Translations under genes and position numbers: made by a program
In this document: positions 27,408-36,443 of the stretch, one piece after another
How the letters are laid out: the number at the start of each line of letters is the position of its first letter
Numbering within the stretch: the stretch's first letter is position 1
The notes under the pieces: model-generated
What the model was told of the DNA's origin: nothing
The model's database searches: none
What the model saw: only the letters and a program-made list of their open reading frames with translations
NCBI GenBank assembly: GCA_913778495.1
Contig: CAJYVD010000002.1
Coordinates: 34,445-98,444 of the forward strand
Length of the DNA: 64,000 nt
Direction of reading: 5' to 3'
DNA from: an uncultured Pantoea sp.
GTDB lineage: Bacteria > Pseudomonadota > Gammaproteobacteria > Enterobacterales > Enterobacteriaceae

Positions 27408-29254
27408 GCTGATGCCTCCACAGTTGTGGTGCGCGAAGACGCCTGTCGGACAAGACGGCTCAGGCAGCTCTTCACGCTGATATTCGCATCCTCAAACTGT
27501 CGCGATGGCAAATGTGGGCGTGGCAACGCATGGGTGTAGTAATGGGCACCTTCAACGGGGAAACCGATCGCCCAAAGGTTTTCGTCGGCCACTCCACGAG
27601 CGTTAATCGGATGCAGCGCTTTATCTACCGCCATACCGCCCGGATGATAATCACCGTTCATATAAGGCGTAATGATCCCGTTCTTAAGCAGATTACGATT
27701 AAGCTCACTGCCATCAGTCAGAGGGGAATAGGCGTCGAGTCTGGCGATAACTATGGCATCTACCGGGCGCTGGTAATTTTGCTGGGTAAACTGGCCGTGC
27801 AGGACGAAGCGGGACTGACTTTCATCGCAAACAATCCGGGTCGCCGGACCGCCGCCCAGGGTGACCACACCGGCCGCAAACAAGGCAAGCAGTTCCTGGT
27901 TTCTGCGCAGCGGAGGGCCGAAAGAAATGCGATTAATAATCGGATTAAAGGATTCGATAAAATATCGGTGCGATTCAGGCGTCAACCCGCTCCATTCAAC
28001 CGCCCGGCGCAAGGCTTCACGCACATCGCGCAAGACATCCGTTGCCGCCTTTAACGGGCTGTTCATATTGCCCAATTTAGCCTGCTGCAAATCATGATTA
28101 ACTGACTCAAGGAAGAATGCACACCAGGCGGGATAGTCATCAAATGTCCTGTTACGCAGCGGCCAGAGCACCTGTTCAATCTGCGCAACAACATGTTTGT
28201 CGGCGCTGAAAGTGTGCGGATCCAGCCTTATCTGCGTCAGCGCGCACTGCCAGGCATAAGCCATCTCTTTAATTAAGAGCGGCAATATCTGCGATTGGAA
28301 ATCGATCTGTTTCGAATTCCGCTCGGCTAGATTGCTGGCAGCGATCGCCTCTACCACCGCAGGCGTCAGAAATTGCCCGATGTGACGTCCGGTCAGCCCC
28401 TTTTGATTAATGCCCCTTGCCGCAAACGGCAAACACTGGCGCGAGGACAGTACTATTTCCGGTTCTCTCCCCGAGGCGATATATTCAAGCCCGTCACCGG
28501 ATTCGATATAGCGTCCCCCGCGTCCGAGGGTCAGCGCCGAAATCGCGTCATGCGCCGTCAGGCCGAACCCCTGAATAAGCACCCGGCATTTTGCCGAAAG
28601 CGCATCAAGGCGTTTAACCGGATAGGGAGAAGCGTGATAAGCCAGCAGCGGATTGCGATCGCGATGACGCTCACAGAAAGCTGAGAAATGGTTATCACCG
28701 TGCGTGGGTTTACGGTACCCGTGCCCGGTGGTCAGGAAAACGAAATCACAGGCTATACTTTTTCCGTCTTGCAGAGTGACGGTAAAACGTTCGTCTTTGG
28801 TCAGGTTCACCGCAACCTGACGATATTCGGTAATCGTGATATTTTGCGATAACAGCTTAAGTAAACGCTGATAGTAATCCGCGAGGTATTCACCCAGCAG
28901 GGATCGCGGCAAATACGCCATATCCGTTAGCTCTGCCCCAACGCCATGTTGCGTAAAGCTATCGTTATCACGCCGGTAACCCGCCGTTTTTGCCCATTGA
29001 ATAAACGATTCGCCTCCGGCTTTCAATGCCTGGCTGTTACCTGCGAACAAGGTGATTTGAGAAGAGACCGTGTTCACCAATAAATGCGCCGGTTGTTCTG
29101 CCGGATGGCTTCCCTGCCCCGGATTACCGGGATTAATAATATGCAGGTGAATCGGATCCTGAATACCATCGTTAATGACATTTTCAATAATACGGTCAAG
29201 GACATTCAGGCCACGAGGACCAAAACCAATAATCGCGAGATGATTAACGCGCAC
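27404..29254 (-). CDS. Large FAD/NAD(P)-binding oxidoreductase (NAD_binding_9-like), 616 aa
   Basis: Begins VNHLAIIGFGPRGLNVLDRI, the GxGPxG nucleotide-binding motif of the FAD-NAD(P)-binding family typified by PF13454; later VFLTTGHG and a second motif RVLIQGFGLTAHDAIS support a two-dinucleotide-domain fold. Start set at GTG 29252-29254 with AAGGAG six bases upstream; longer in-frame ATGs lie inside the upstream hydrolase gene. It overlaps that gene by 11 bases. A member of a poorly characterised family often described as N-hydroxylase-like; reaction unknown. Confidence 0.83.
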   Translation of the reverse strand: MRVNHLAIIGFGPRGLNVLDRIIENVINDGIQDPIHLHIINPGNPGQGSHPAEQPAHLLVNTVSSQITLFAGNSQALKAGGESFIQWAKTAGYRRDNDSFTQHGVGAELTDMAYLPRSLLGEYLADYYQRLLKLLSQNITITEYRQVAVNLTKDERFTVTLQDGKSIACDFVFLTTGHGYRKPTHGDNHFSAFCERHRDRNPLLAYHASPYPVKRLDALSAKCRVLIQGFGLTAHDAISALTLGRGGRYIESGDGLEYIASGREPEIVLSSRQCLPFAARGINQKGLTGRHIGQFLTPAVVEAIAASNLAERNSKQIDFQSQILPLLIKEMAYAWQCALTQIRLDPHTFSADKHVVAQIEQVLWPLRNRTFDDYPAWCAFFLESVNHDLQQAKLGNMNSPLKAATDVLRDVREALRRAVEWSGLTPESHRYFIESFNPIINRISFGPPLRRNQELLALFAAGVVTLGGGPATRIVCDESQSRFVLHGQFTQQNYQRPVDAIVIARLDAYSPLTDGSELNRNLLKNGIITPYMNGDYHPGGMAVDKALHPINARGVADENLWAIGFPVEGAHYYTHALPRPHLPSRQFEDANISVKSCLSRLVRQASSRTTTVEASA

Positions 29255-30053
29255 GGATCTCTCCTTCTGGTGGAAGGTGGAGTTGTACAATATTTTCTTC
29301 GCCCTTAAAGCGCGGGAATAACATTCGTACTTGTGGATCATGGCCGGGAATAATGCAGGTAAGATCGGATACCAGCTGCTTCATGGTATTATGCGCCGCC
29401 AGCATGTCGGGAATATCCATCACGATTGGAAACGGCGTTGAGGCATCGACATGGTGCCAGTAATGCGCAGAGTCGCTGGCCAAGACAATTTTGCCACGGG
29501 CGGTATTTACCGTGACAATTTGCAACCCTGCGGTGTGCCCGCCAACAAGCAACGTATTAATACCCGGTAAAATTTCCTCCTGTCTGCCGACATAGCGCAC
29601 TTTACCTTCATGCAGACGATAAACCGCATTGGCAATATTCTCGGGATCATACGGCGCTCTCACATAGCGATGCAGCATGTGTCTGCCGGTGCAGTAATGC
29701 ATCTCTTGTTCCTGCATATACAGCGTGGCATTGGGAAAGGCTTTGAGATTGCCGATATGGTCATAATGCATATGCGTGACAATAATTTTTTCAATGCGGT
29801 TTACGTCAACGTCCAGCTTTTGCAACAGCGCCTCTGGTGCACTGTAATAATGTCGATTACGCTTCTCGGCCAGCTCACGATTAAATCCGGTATCCACCAT
29901 CAGTACGGTATTTTCATGGCGAATTAACCAGCAATAAAAATCCAGCGGCATATCACTGTTATCGTGTTCATCGTGTGAAATAAAGTTTTCATTACGCGAG
30001 CGGTTTTTATGCTCTGCGTAGCGCAGCGCATAGACTTCATATTCAGGTATCAT
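29244..30053 (-). CDS. Metallo-beta-lactamase-fold hydrolase (AiiA/AttM lactonase-like), 269 aa
   Basis: HxHxDH metal motif THMHYDHIGN at residues 93-102 (His94, His96, Asp98, His99), downstream GGHTAG, ASDSAHY and IPGHDP with the remaining ligands. This arrangement is that of N-acyl-homoserine lactonases, but no quorum-sensing gene is near, so a lactone or ester intermediate of the cluster is as likely. ATG at 30053 has AGGA six bases upstream; a second ATG five codons earlier directly abuts the preceding gene's stop. Confidence 0.85.
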   Translation of the reverse strand: MIPEYEVYALRYAEHKNRSRNENFISHDEHDNSDMPLDFYCWLIRHENTVLMVDTGFNRELAEKRNRHYYSAPEALLQKLDVDVNRIEKIIVTHMHYDHIGNLKAFPNATLYMQEQEMHYCTGRHMLHRYVRAPYDPENIANAVYRLHEGKVRYVGRQEEILPGINTLLVGGHTAGLQIVTVNTARGKIVLASDSAHYWHHVDASTPFPIVMDIPDMLAAHNTMKQLVSDLTCIIPGHDPQVRMLFPRFKGEENIVQLHLPPEGEIRAR

Positions 30054-30069
30054 TTTAATTCCTGGCATT

Positions 30070-31410
30070 TTATACAGTGGCGATTCTGGCCATCTCTTCG
30101 AAAGGCGTGCTTTTTTCTTTATTCTCGAAAAAGAAATTTGACTCACCAAAGGCAGGTCGCAGATGGTCCAGCCACGAGGCCTGCGGGTCATATTTAGCAA
30201 AGAAGGGCCGACGCACCCAGTCTGGATTACGCGCCTGAAGAAATTGCAGCGCAAAGACTTTCTCGCCACGAATTTCTGTTATCCCATCAATCATGACTTT
30301 ACCGGGAAACGCACTCATGGAAGGACCGCGTACCGTTCTCGCCAAACCAGATACTGACTGATAAGCTTGCTGGAATATTTCCCAGGCTCTATAGAGAGGA
30401 AGCCCGAAATACTCATTGGGGCCAGTATCCCGTTCAATAAACATGTAATAAGGAATAGCGCCAAGGCGTACGCCGGTTGTCCACAGGGACGCCCACCCTT
30501 TGGGATCTTCATTAATATGGCGGATGAGTGGAGACTGCATTCTCACCGTAGCACCGGTGGCAATAATACGCTTCAACGCTGTCTGGGCTATTTCAGGCTG
30601 GATCTCATGAGGATGATTATAGTGTGCCATCAGGGCAAGGTTTTTGCCCGCAGCCACGACCTCTTCGAACAAGCGTAATACATCGTCAGCGTCTTTATCG
30701 GTAACATAGCGCTGTGGCCAGTACGACACCGATTTTGTACCAATACGAATATTCTGGATATGACTCAGCTCGGGAATAAGTAAAGGACGGATATAATCAC
30801 CTAACGCGCGCGCATTCATGATCATCGGATCGCCGCCGGTGATTAAAACATCGGAAACTTCAGGATGACGCTTAAGATATTCAACCAGCAGTGCGGAAGT
30901 TCGCGCCTCAAATTTAAGCTCATCCATGCCCACAAACTGCGGCCAGCGGAAACAAAAAGTGCAATAAGCATGGCACGTTTGACCCGCAGAAGGGAAAAAT
31001 AGCACGGTTTCTTTGTATTTGTGCTGAAGCCCCTGAACTGCCTCACCATTGAGCATAGGGACATTATGTGTAAGCTGGCCCGCCGGGTGCGGATTCATAC
31101 GATGGCGGATTTTATTGATGATCGCCTGTAAAGTCGCCTCGTCTTTATTCTGACGTAAGGCATCGCTGAGCTGGGAAAATTCATTTTCCCTCAGCATTTC
31201 ACGATGTGGAAATGTCAGACGAAAAATCGGGTCATCGGGAATATTATCCCAGTCGATAAGCTCATCGAGGATATATTGATTGACACGAAAGGGTAATACC
31301 TGACTCAGCACCTCAACGGTATGTTTCATTTCGGGAGTAAACTTTTCCCATTGAGGAGCTTTACTGATAGTACGTTGGGTATAGGGTATAAACTTCGTAA
31401 CGGCCGTCAT
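30070..31410 (-). CDS. KamA-type radical SAM protein, long form, 446 aa
   Basis: Radical S-adenosylmethionine enzyme of the lysine 2,3-aminomutase family. The cluster-binding CxxxCxxC is Cys146, Cys150, Cys153 (CHAYCTFC), and the SAM motif is TGGDP near residue 192. It is not lysine 2,3-aminomutase itself: the region that holds the second substrate-binding Asp reads RGPSMSAFPGK, and FRWPQF replaces the usual basic residues after the cysteines. A C-terminal extension of about 70 residues is present. First gene of the second block, behind its own promoter-like sequence; AGGTGAG precedes ATG. Confidence 0.87.
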   Translation of the reverse strand: MTAVTKFIPYTQRTISKAPQWEKFTPEMKHTVEVLSQVLPFRVNQYILDELIDWDNIPDDPIFRLTFPHREMLRENEFSQLSDALRQNKDEATLQAIINKIRHRMNPHPAGQLTHNVPMLNGEAVQGLQHKYKETVLFFPSAGQTCHAYCTFCFRWPQFVGMDELKFEARTSALLVEYLKRHPEVSDVLITGGDPMIMNARALGDYIRPLLIPELSHIQNIRIGTKSVSYWPQRYVTDKDADDVLRLFEEVVAAGKNLALMAHYNHPHEIQPEIAQTALKRIIATGATVRMQSPLIRHINEDPKGWASLWTTGVRLGAIPYYMFIERDTGPNEYFGLPLYRAWEIFQQAYQSVSGLARTVRGPSMSAFPGKVMIDGITEIRGEKVFALQFLQARNPDWVRRPFFAKYDPQASWLDHLRPAFGESNFFFENKEKSTPFEEMARIATV

Positions 31411-31492
31411 TTTTATTACTCACCTTGCCTTGAATTTAAAAACAGGATTGATGGCCCTCTAATGGGGCGCATTTTGATACTACTATTTATTT

Positions 31493-31522
31493 TTTATAAT
31501 CACCGGACATAAACAACGACAA
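31493..31522 (-). promoter_or_regulatory. Candidate internal promoter of the second block
   Basis: On the minus strand TTGTCG (31517-31522) and TATAAA (31493-31498) are 18 bases apart, within the 131-base A+T-rich gap between the exporter stop and the radical-SAM start at 31410. Confidence 0.45.
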
Positions 31523-31541
31523 CAGCGAACGACGTAATTAT

Positions 31542-32756
31542 CTAATTTTTCACCCACTGTGGCCAGCTTACTCCCCGTATAAGGCCATAAGCCCCATAAC
31601 AGATCAGCTCAACCATAATCAGAGAGAAGAAAATGCTAACTGAAAGCATTACGCCATAATCGGCGATGTGAAACAGGTAAAAGACCGCAACAGGCGTAAC
31701 CAGCGCAGTGAAGATACTGAAATTAATCACACCAAGACGGTTATTCGTCATCAGAACAGAACGACAATATCCACGGACAATCCATAATGTCGATACACCG
31801 ATAATAGCGATAAAGAAAGACCCATTCATGTATAACGCCTTGCTGCCTGCCGGAAATAAATTGAAGCCAGCCAAGATGGCGCACAATAATATAAACAACA
31901 CTGGCGCAACCAAGCACTGAACACACAGAAATGTAAATAGTGATTTTCCTGCCGGCTGATGACCCAATATTTTGAGAAGAATACTTTCGATCTCGAGTAC
32001 CGAGCCTATCGAAATACATATCATCCCGAAGGTCAGCGGCCAGTATTTTAAAACAGTACCTCCTTCTGCAACTTGCCCCAAACAGATGACAACGATGATA
32101 TTACTCATCAGTGATGACGCTGACATAAGGAAAGCCGAAGCATACGGCGCTAACAGCGCAGCATAGTGATGACCATTGCTGTCATATAACCGAATTCCCT
32201 GCCAGCGTATCATAATGAACAACAGGGCCGCCTCGGTGTATGCTCCGCAAACCAGCGCTATAATGGCTGCCATATCGACAGGCACCTGATATCGAGTCAA
32301 GGTAAAACAGCCGATGACCGAGACCAGCACTCGCACTAAAGAAGCTCGGCTCATTAGTGCAGTTTTTCCTTCTAAAATACAGCATCCCTGCAAATACCTT
32401 CTGACAGCCACAGCCAGTAATGAGAGTGAGAAGAAATGCGTGATGAAAGCAATATGCGGCGTCATCTTTTCGCTGAAGGCTGAGACGGCGATATTGAATA
32501 TAACAAAGACGCTGACAGCCAGCAGCATGGCGAATATCAGCGCTTCCCTGCTCTTCCTTATTTTAATGACCACTGCACACAAAGGGAAAACGAAGGCATT
32601 GGCAAACATAAAGGTACTTAAGGCTATGGCATAATCTCCGGATGCCTGCAGGCTATAGGCAGACAGAATGACCGAAATAAGCGGTAACTCCAGATTAAGT
32701 AAGCTAATACTGATTGCGCTTGGCCACCATAACCTCAGCATACCCCACGTATTCAT
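31542..32756 (-). CDS. Polytopic membrane exporter-like protein (MATE/flippase type), 404 aa
   Basis: Eleven or twelve hydrophobic segments with short loops and a MOP-superfamily look (polysaccharide flippase or MATE type), but no diagnostic motif that I can name. It overlaps the ATP-grasp gene by ATGA, so it is made together with a ligase: a ligase-exporter pair is the usual arrangement for dipeptide antibiotics, which are exported by the gene next door. Export of the product, and self-protection, is inference. Confidence 0.7.
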   Translation of the reverse strand: MNTWGMLRLWWPSAISISLLNLELPLISVILSAYSLQASGDYAIALSTFMFANAFVFPLCAVVIKIRKSREALIFAMLLAVSVFVIFNIAVSAFSEKMTPHIAFITHFFSLSLLAVAVRRYLQGCCILEGKTALMSRASLVRVLVSVIGCFTLTRYQVPVDMAAIIALVCGAYTEAALLFIMIRWQGIRLYDSNGHHYAALLAPYASAFLMSASSLMSNIIVVICLGQVAEGGTVLKYWPLTFGMICISIGSVLEIESILLKILGHQPAGKSLFTFLCVQCLVAPVLFILLCAILAGFNLFPAGSKALYMNGSFFIAIIGVSTLWIVRGYCRSVLMTNNRLGVINFSIFTALVTPVAVFYLFHIADYGVMLSVSIFFSLIMVELICYGAYGLIRGVSWPQWVKN

Positions 32757-34015
32757 TCCGTGACCTCATTACCGACCCGTTGTACCCGCTGATAAGGCAT
32801 ATAGTGTTCAACCAGCCATTGATAATCTTCTTTCAAAGACGAATAAGAGGTTCCCCAAAGCAGGATACCGCCAATACGATCGCGAACACTTTGCGGGCGA
32901 ACAAGCAGCGATCCCTGTTTCACTTCCCACACCGTTTTATATTCATTTGCAATAGTGATGTCTTTCGTCAGGTCGGCACATTCCCCTGTCCGATGCGGAT
33001 ACCATATCCAGGCGGCATAAGTTTCTGACTGGGGTACCGGTTTTTGCCACTGCCCCATTTGTGAACGAAAATGCTGCTCTTCAATATTACTTCCGGAGCA
33101 GATTGCATGCATTTGTGGGATCCAACCTCCCGGCGCACGCGCTGCAATCTCTAAAAATACGATGCGGTTATCCGGAGTGAGGAAAGCTTCAAGGTGCGTG
33201 GCCCCGTCCGGCACATAGCCTAGAGCATCAAATACGCGTTGATTGTATTCATAAAACTGCTGATACAGTGGGTCATTTTTTTCCAGCGGCAGGCTGCCAA
33301 TAGGTTTGCCCTCAATGAATTCCGCATTCGGATAACTGTATTGGCAGATATAAATCTCTTCGATTTTGCCGTTAAAAATCAGCGAGTCGATATGGTAAAG
33401 ACGTCCTTCAATAAACTGATCGAGCTCATAGTTCGCGACATCACGGTTATCACTGCACCAGCGGCGTAACGCGGCAGGATCCTCAATTTTAGCGATCAGC
33501 TCACTTCCCGCCGAGTCAATCTGCTTAGCAAAAACGGGGTACCCCACGGCCTTCTCAATTTGCTGACAATATTTTTCCGGCTCACGCTGATACTCTGCGG
33601 GCGAGAATGGCAGTATCCTCGGGATGGCTATGTTCCCGGCTTCCATTACCGCTTTCATACGCAGTTTATTGATGAATGGCTCTATTTGCGCAAATGTCGC
33701 GCCCTCAATACCGAATATTTCACGTAACCGGGCAGCATGGCCGAGGAAATACTCGTCATTCGTGATGATGCTGACTTCAGACATATCGCTGATATGACGC
33801 TCAGCGAACAGATCGCGGCAAGCATGCTCAAGACTGTCGACGGTAAAAGGGTCGCATATTGTGATATTGTCAAAACAGCGCTTTTGATCTTCAGGCAGAT
33901 TTCCCCATCCCTGATGTCCGGTAAGCAAACAGACCGAAAAGCGATCGCGATCAATTAATTTATTCCAGTCAGCACGAAATGTGACAATATTTTGGAGAAT
34001 GATAAATGTTTTCAT
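32753..34015 (-). CDS. ATP-grasp carboxylate-amine ligase-like protein, 420 aa
   Basis: ATP-grasp fold: a divergent N-terminal domain, the central lysine region with YPVFAKQIDSAGSELI near residues 171-186, and the metal-binding FLEIAARAPGGWIP near 290-303 (Glu and Asn/Arg positions of the grasp). Such enzymes activate a carboxylate as acyl phosphate and join it to an amine, as in BacD and DdaF. The likely substrates are amino acids, perhaps the product of the neighbouring aminomutase-like enzymes. One base separates it from the radical-SAM gene upstream. Confidence 0.82.
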   Translation of the reverse strand: MKTFIILQNIVTFRADWNKLIDRDRFSVCLLTGHQGWGNLPEDQKRCFDNITICDPFTVDSLEHACRDLFAERHISDMSEVSIITNDEYFLGHAARLREIFGIEGATFAQIEPFINKLRMKAVMEAGNIAIPRILPFSPAEYQREPEKYCQQIEKAVGYPVFAKQIDSAGSELIAKIEDPAALRRWCSDNRDVANYELDQFIEGRLYHIDSLIFNGKIEEIYICQYSYPNAEFIEGKPIGSLPLEKNDPLYQQFYEYNQRVFDALGYVPDGATHLEAFLTPDNRIVFLEIAARAPGGWIPQMHAICSGSNIEEQHFRSQMGQWQKPVPQSETYAAWIWYPHRTGECADLTKDITIANEYKTVWEVKQGSLLVRPQSVRDRIGGILLWGTSYSSLKEDYQWLVEHYMPYQRVQRVGNEVTE

Positions 34016-34016
34016 A

Positions 34017-35045
34017 TTAACAATTTTCCGGAGTGACCTGCTTAATAACCGTTGACCAGTCGTGCGTATTTACCGTCTTGCCATAAAAGTCAGTCACTGT
34101 CGCAGTATCGGTATTCCAATGCTCGCTGGGCACAACGACTTTTCCGGATGCGCTTGGAATATCGATAACATGTTGCGGGAAAGCCAGACCGGACAATTCG
34201 TTACGTAATTGCGTCATGATCGCCATTTCATCTTCCAGGCTCATAACAAAGCGACGCGTTGAGGTCACTTCCTGACCATGATAAATATAGTAAGGTCTGA
34301 CGCCCAGTTCGAATAAACGCAGGAACAACGTTTTGAGTGTTTCTTTATTGTCGTTGATTGTTTTCAAGAAAACGGTCTGCGTTAACATCACGTAGCCCAT
34401 TTTTCTAAATGCGTGGATAAGCTCAATGACTTCAGGCTGAAGCTCATCGGGATGATCAATATGCAGGCTTAAATAGACAGTTGGTTTTGCTTTTGCCAAC
34501 TCTTCCATTAAATCCATACGTACTTTGCCTGGATTTTGCAACGGATAACGCGTGTGAATCCGCACCACCTTAACATGTTCAATTTCTTTCAACTTGTTAA
34601 ACAGGTATTGCAATCCTTTCGGGTTGGTCAGGGGGTCGCCCCCACTCGCGATGACTTCATAAATGGTCGGATCATTGGCGATATAATCAACAATATCATC
34701 GATCTGCGACATTTTGAGTCGGCCTTCAACGTCCAAACCGACCCCGACACGATCCTGACGCTCGCAATAACGACAGTTGGCCGCACACGTATAAGAGAGT
34801 AACACCAGCAGCTGACCATCATATTTTCTTACTGTGCCGAATACCGGAGTCGAGGTCTTTTCATTTAATAAATCCACATCCAGATTAGCCGGTAAGGTTT
34901 CATACTCTGGATTAAATTCATACATATCTCTGATTGCAGTGCTTTTCTTAATTAGCTCTCTTAAATAAGGCGTGGTTTTTTCAGAGAAACGGGTTTCTTC
35001 TTCAAAGTGTTTAACTTCAATAATATTATTTTTAGACATGCTCAT
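34017..35045 (-). CDS. KamA-type radical SAM aminomutase-like protein, short form, 342 aa
   Basis: CxxxCxxC is Cys87, Cys91, Cys94 (CAANCRYC); the SAM motif ASGGDPL is near residue 136. The fold is that of lysine 2,3-aminomutase: the C-terminal VIDIPSASGK keeps the Asp that contacts the substrate amine, but the other contact (Asp in YQCD of the true enzyme) reads YHGQE, so the substrate is probably another amino acid. The PLP lysine is expected in SASGK. ATG at 35045 is used; an ATG two codons later has better ribosome-site spacing. Confidence 0.87.
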   Translation of the reverse strand: MSMSKNNIIEVKHFEEETRFSEKTTPYLRELIKKSTAIRDMYEFNPEYETLPANLDVDLLNEKTSTPVFGTVRKYDGQLLVLLSYTCAANCRYCERQDRVGVGLDVEGRLKMSQIDDIVDYIANDPTIYEVIASGGDPLTNPKGLQYLFNKLKEIEHVKVVRIHTRYPLQNPGKVRMDLMEELAKAKPTVYLSLHIDHPDELQPEVIELIHAFRKMGYVMLTQTVFLKTINDNKETLKTLFLRLFELGVRPYYIYHGQEVTSTRRFVMSLEDEMAIMTQLRNELSGLAFPQHVIDIPSASGKVVVPSEHWNTDTATVTDFYGKTVNTHDWSTVIKQVTPENC

Positions 35046-35056
35046 AACCTTTGTAT

Positions 35057-36109
35057 TTAATATAGTTCAGAGTGCTCTGCGACATTTTCATTAACGCAAT
35101 TTCTGACGGGTAGCCCGTTCATTTTTTGTCGCACCAGCTCAGCAGATTTGGTTCGCATTTCGAGAAAAGATTCTTCCGTATAAAAAGCAGAGTGCGCAGT
35201 CAGCAGGACATTATCCAGCGTTCTGAAATCGTCTGGAATGTCCGGTTCATTTTCCAGCACGTCCAGACCAGCAGCCGCCACTTTTCCTGACGTGATAGCT
35301 GAATAAAGGGCGTCAGAGTCGATTATTGCGCCACGCGCCGTGTTGACCAGCAAGACACCCTTTTTCATCATGTTAAATTCGGCATGTGATAACAGATGAT
35401 GAGAAGAGCGGTTTAAAGACGCATTAACGGAGATGATGTCTGAGCTAGTCAAAAGCTCTTGCAGAGATTCGCAGCGAAACACACCGTGCGTTTTATCAAG
35501 CCCGCTGACCGCATAAGGATCATAGAACTGAACATCAAGACCAAACGCCGCCGCCCTTTTGGCAACCGCACCACCGATGCGGCCAAAACCGATAATGCCT
35601 AATTTACGACCCCGCAGGCGATAGAGTTTTTTGACGCTGGCCCAATCCCAGCCCCCTTGTTTGACGTGAATATTGATCTCTTCAATTTTCCTTGCAATGC
35701 CAAGCAGCAGAGCCAAAGCATGGTCGGCAACTTCTTCCGTGCCGTAATCAGGAATATTGAGCACAGTAATGCCCAACTCACGCGCAGCAGAGACATTAAT
35801 ATTGTCAAAACCCACCGCTGCTTTAACAATGGTCCGGCAATTTTTTAAATTGGATAAAAATGCTTTATCGAAATTAACAGCGGGAACACATGCCCAAATA
35901 ATAAGATAATTGACTTCTGAAAGGAGATTCAAAGGAAGCTCATTCACATGGCTGATATGCACTAGCTGAACATCATGATAGGCTAATATCTGTTGTTCGA
36001 CAGTCGCTGCTTTGAAATGTTTTTCAGTGGTTGAATCGATAATTAAAACCTTTTCTCTACTGATGTTCAAGTTACCGTCCTTAATGAGGGAATTAAATGA
36101 TACATTCAA
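35057..36109 (-). CDS. D-isomer-specific 2-hydroxyacid dehydrogenase, 350 aa
   Basis: NAD-dependent reductase/dehydrogenase of the phosphoglycerate dehydrogenase-CtBP group. Nucleotide-binding GFGRIG lies near residues 175-180; catalytic Arg is in NTARGAIID, Glu in LENEPD, His in LLTAHSAF. The annotated start is TTG at 36109; a second TTG at 36070 with AAGGA seven bases upstream is an equally good start and would remove 13 residues. First gene of the cluster, probably making or consuming a 2-oxo acid or hydroxy acid. Confidence 0.87.
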   Translation of the reverse strand: MNVSFNSLIKDGNLNISREKVLIIDSTTEKHFKAATVEQQILAYHDVQLVHISHVNELPLNLLSEVNYLIIWACVPAVNFDKAFLSNLKNCRTIVKAAVGFDNINVSAARELGITVLNIPDYGTEEVADHALALLLGIARKIEEINIHVKQGGWDWASVKKLYRLRGRKLGIIGFGRIGGAVAKRAAAFGLDVQFYDPYAVSGLDKTHGVFRCESLQELLTSSDIISVNASLNRSSHHLLSHAEFNMMKKGVLLVNTARGAIIDSDALYSAITSGKVAAAGLDVLENEPDIPDDFRTLDNVLLTAHSAFYTEESFLEMRTKSAELVRQKMNGLPVRNCVNENVAEHSELY

Positions 36110-36443
36110 AGCATCACCACCCTATTTATGTAATAAATATCGCTTCGCCGTTGCTGGCATTAGAAATTTATAACGTTGATTCAACCATGTGACGACTTAC
36201 ATTGCATGGAAGGTCAAGAATAAAAAACATCTCATTTATAAATCATTATTTCATCTGCTCTATAACTTTCCGTTGGACCCAAGCAGCCGATGAAACTTGA
36301 TTTTTTAGCAATTTTTACGGAGAGACGTTTTTTTTCACATGCATATTAAAGTCAGTTTTTTTCCGATAGGCAATATTTACCAAAATGAAAAACGTGATAC
36401 AATTTCATTAATTTGATTTCAGTAATGACGAACGGGAATGGTG
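36110..36443. promoter_or_regulatory. Divergent control region between the dehydrogenase and LysR genes
   Basis: About 330 A+T-rich bases with no gene. This is where a LysR-type regulator would bind between its own gene and its target. Several A+T-rich near-palindromes are visible but none that I would name as the operator. Confidence 0.6.

Noticed and set aside
27709-27725. Partial copy of the tRNA-Asn 3' end (agtcagagg) as an attachment site
   Set aside because: Only about nine bases match, inside the FAD-protein gene; no full-length repeat of the tRNA end was found at the right edge of the island.
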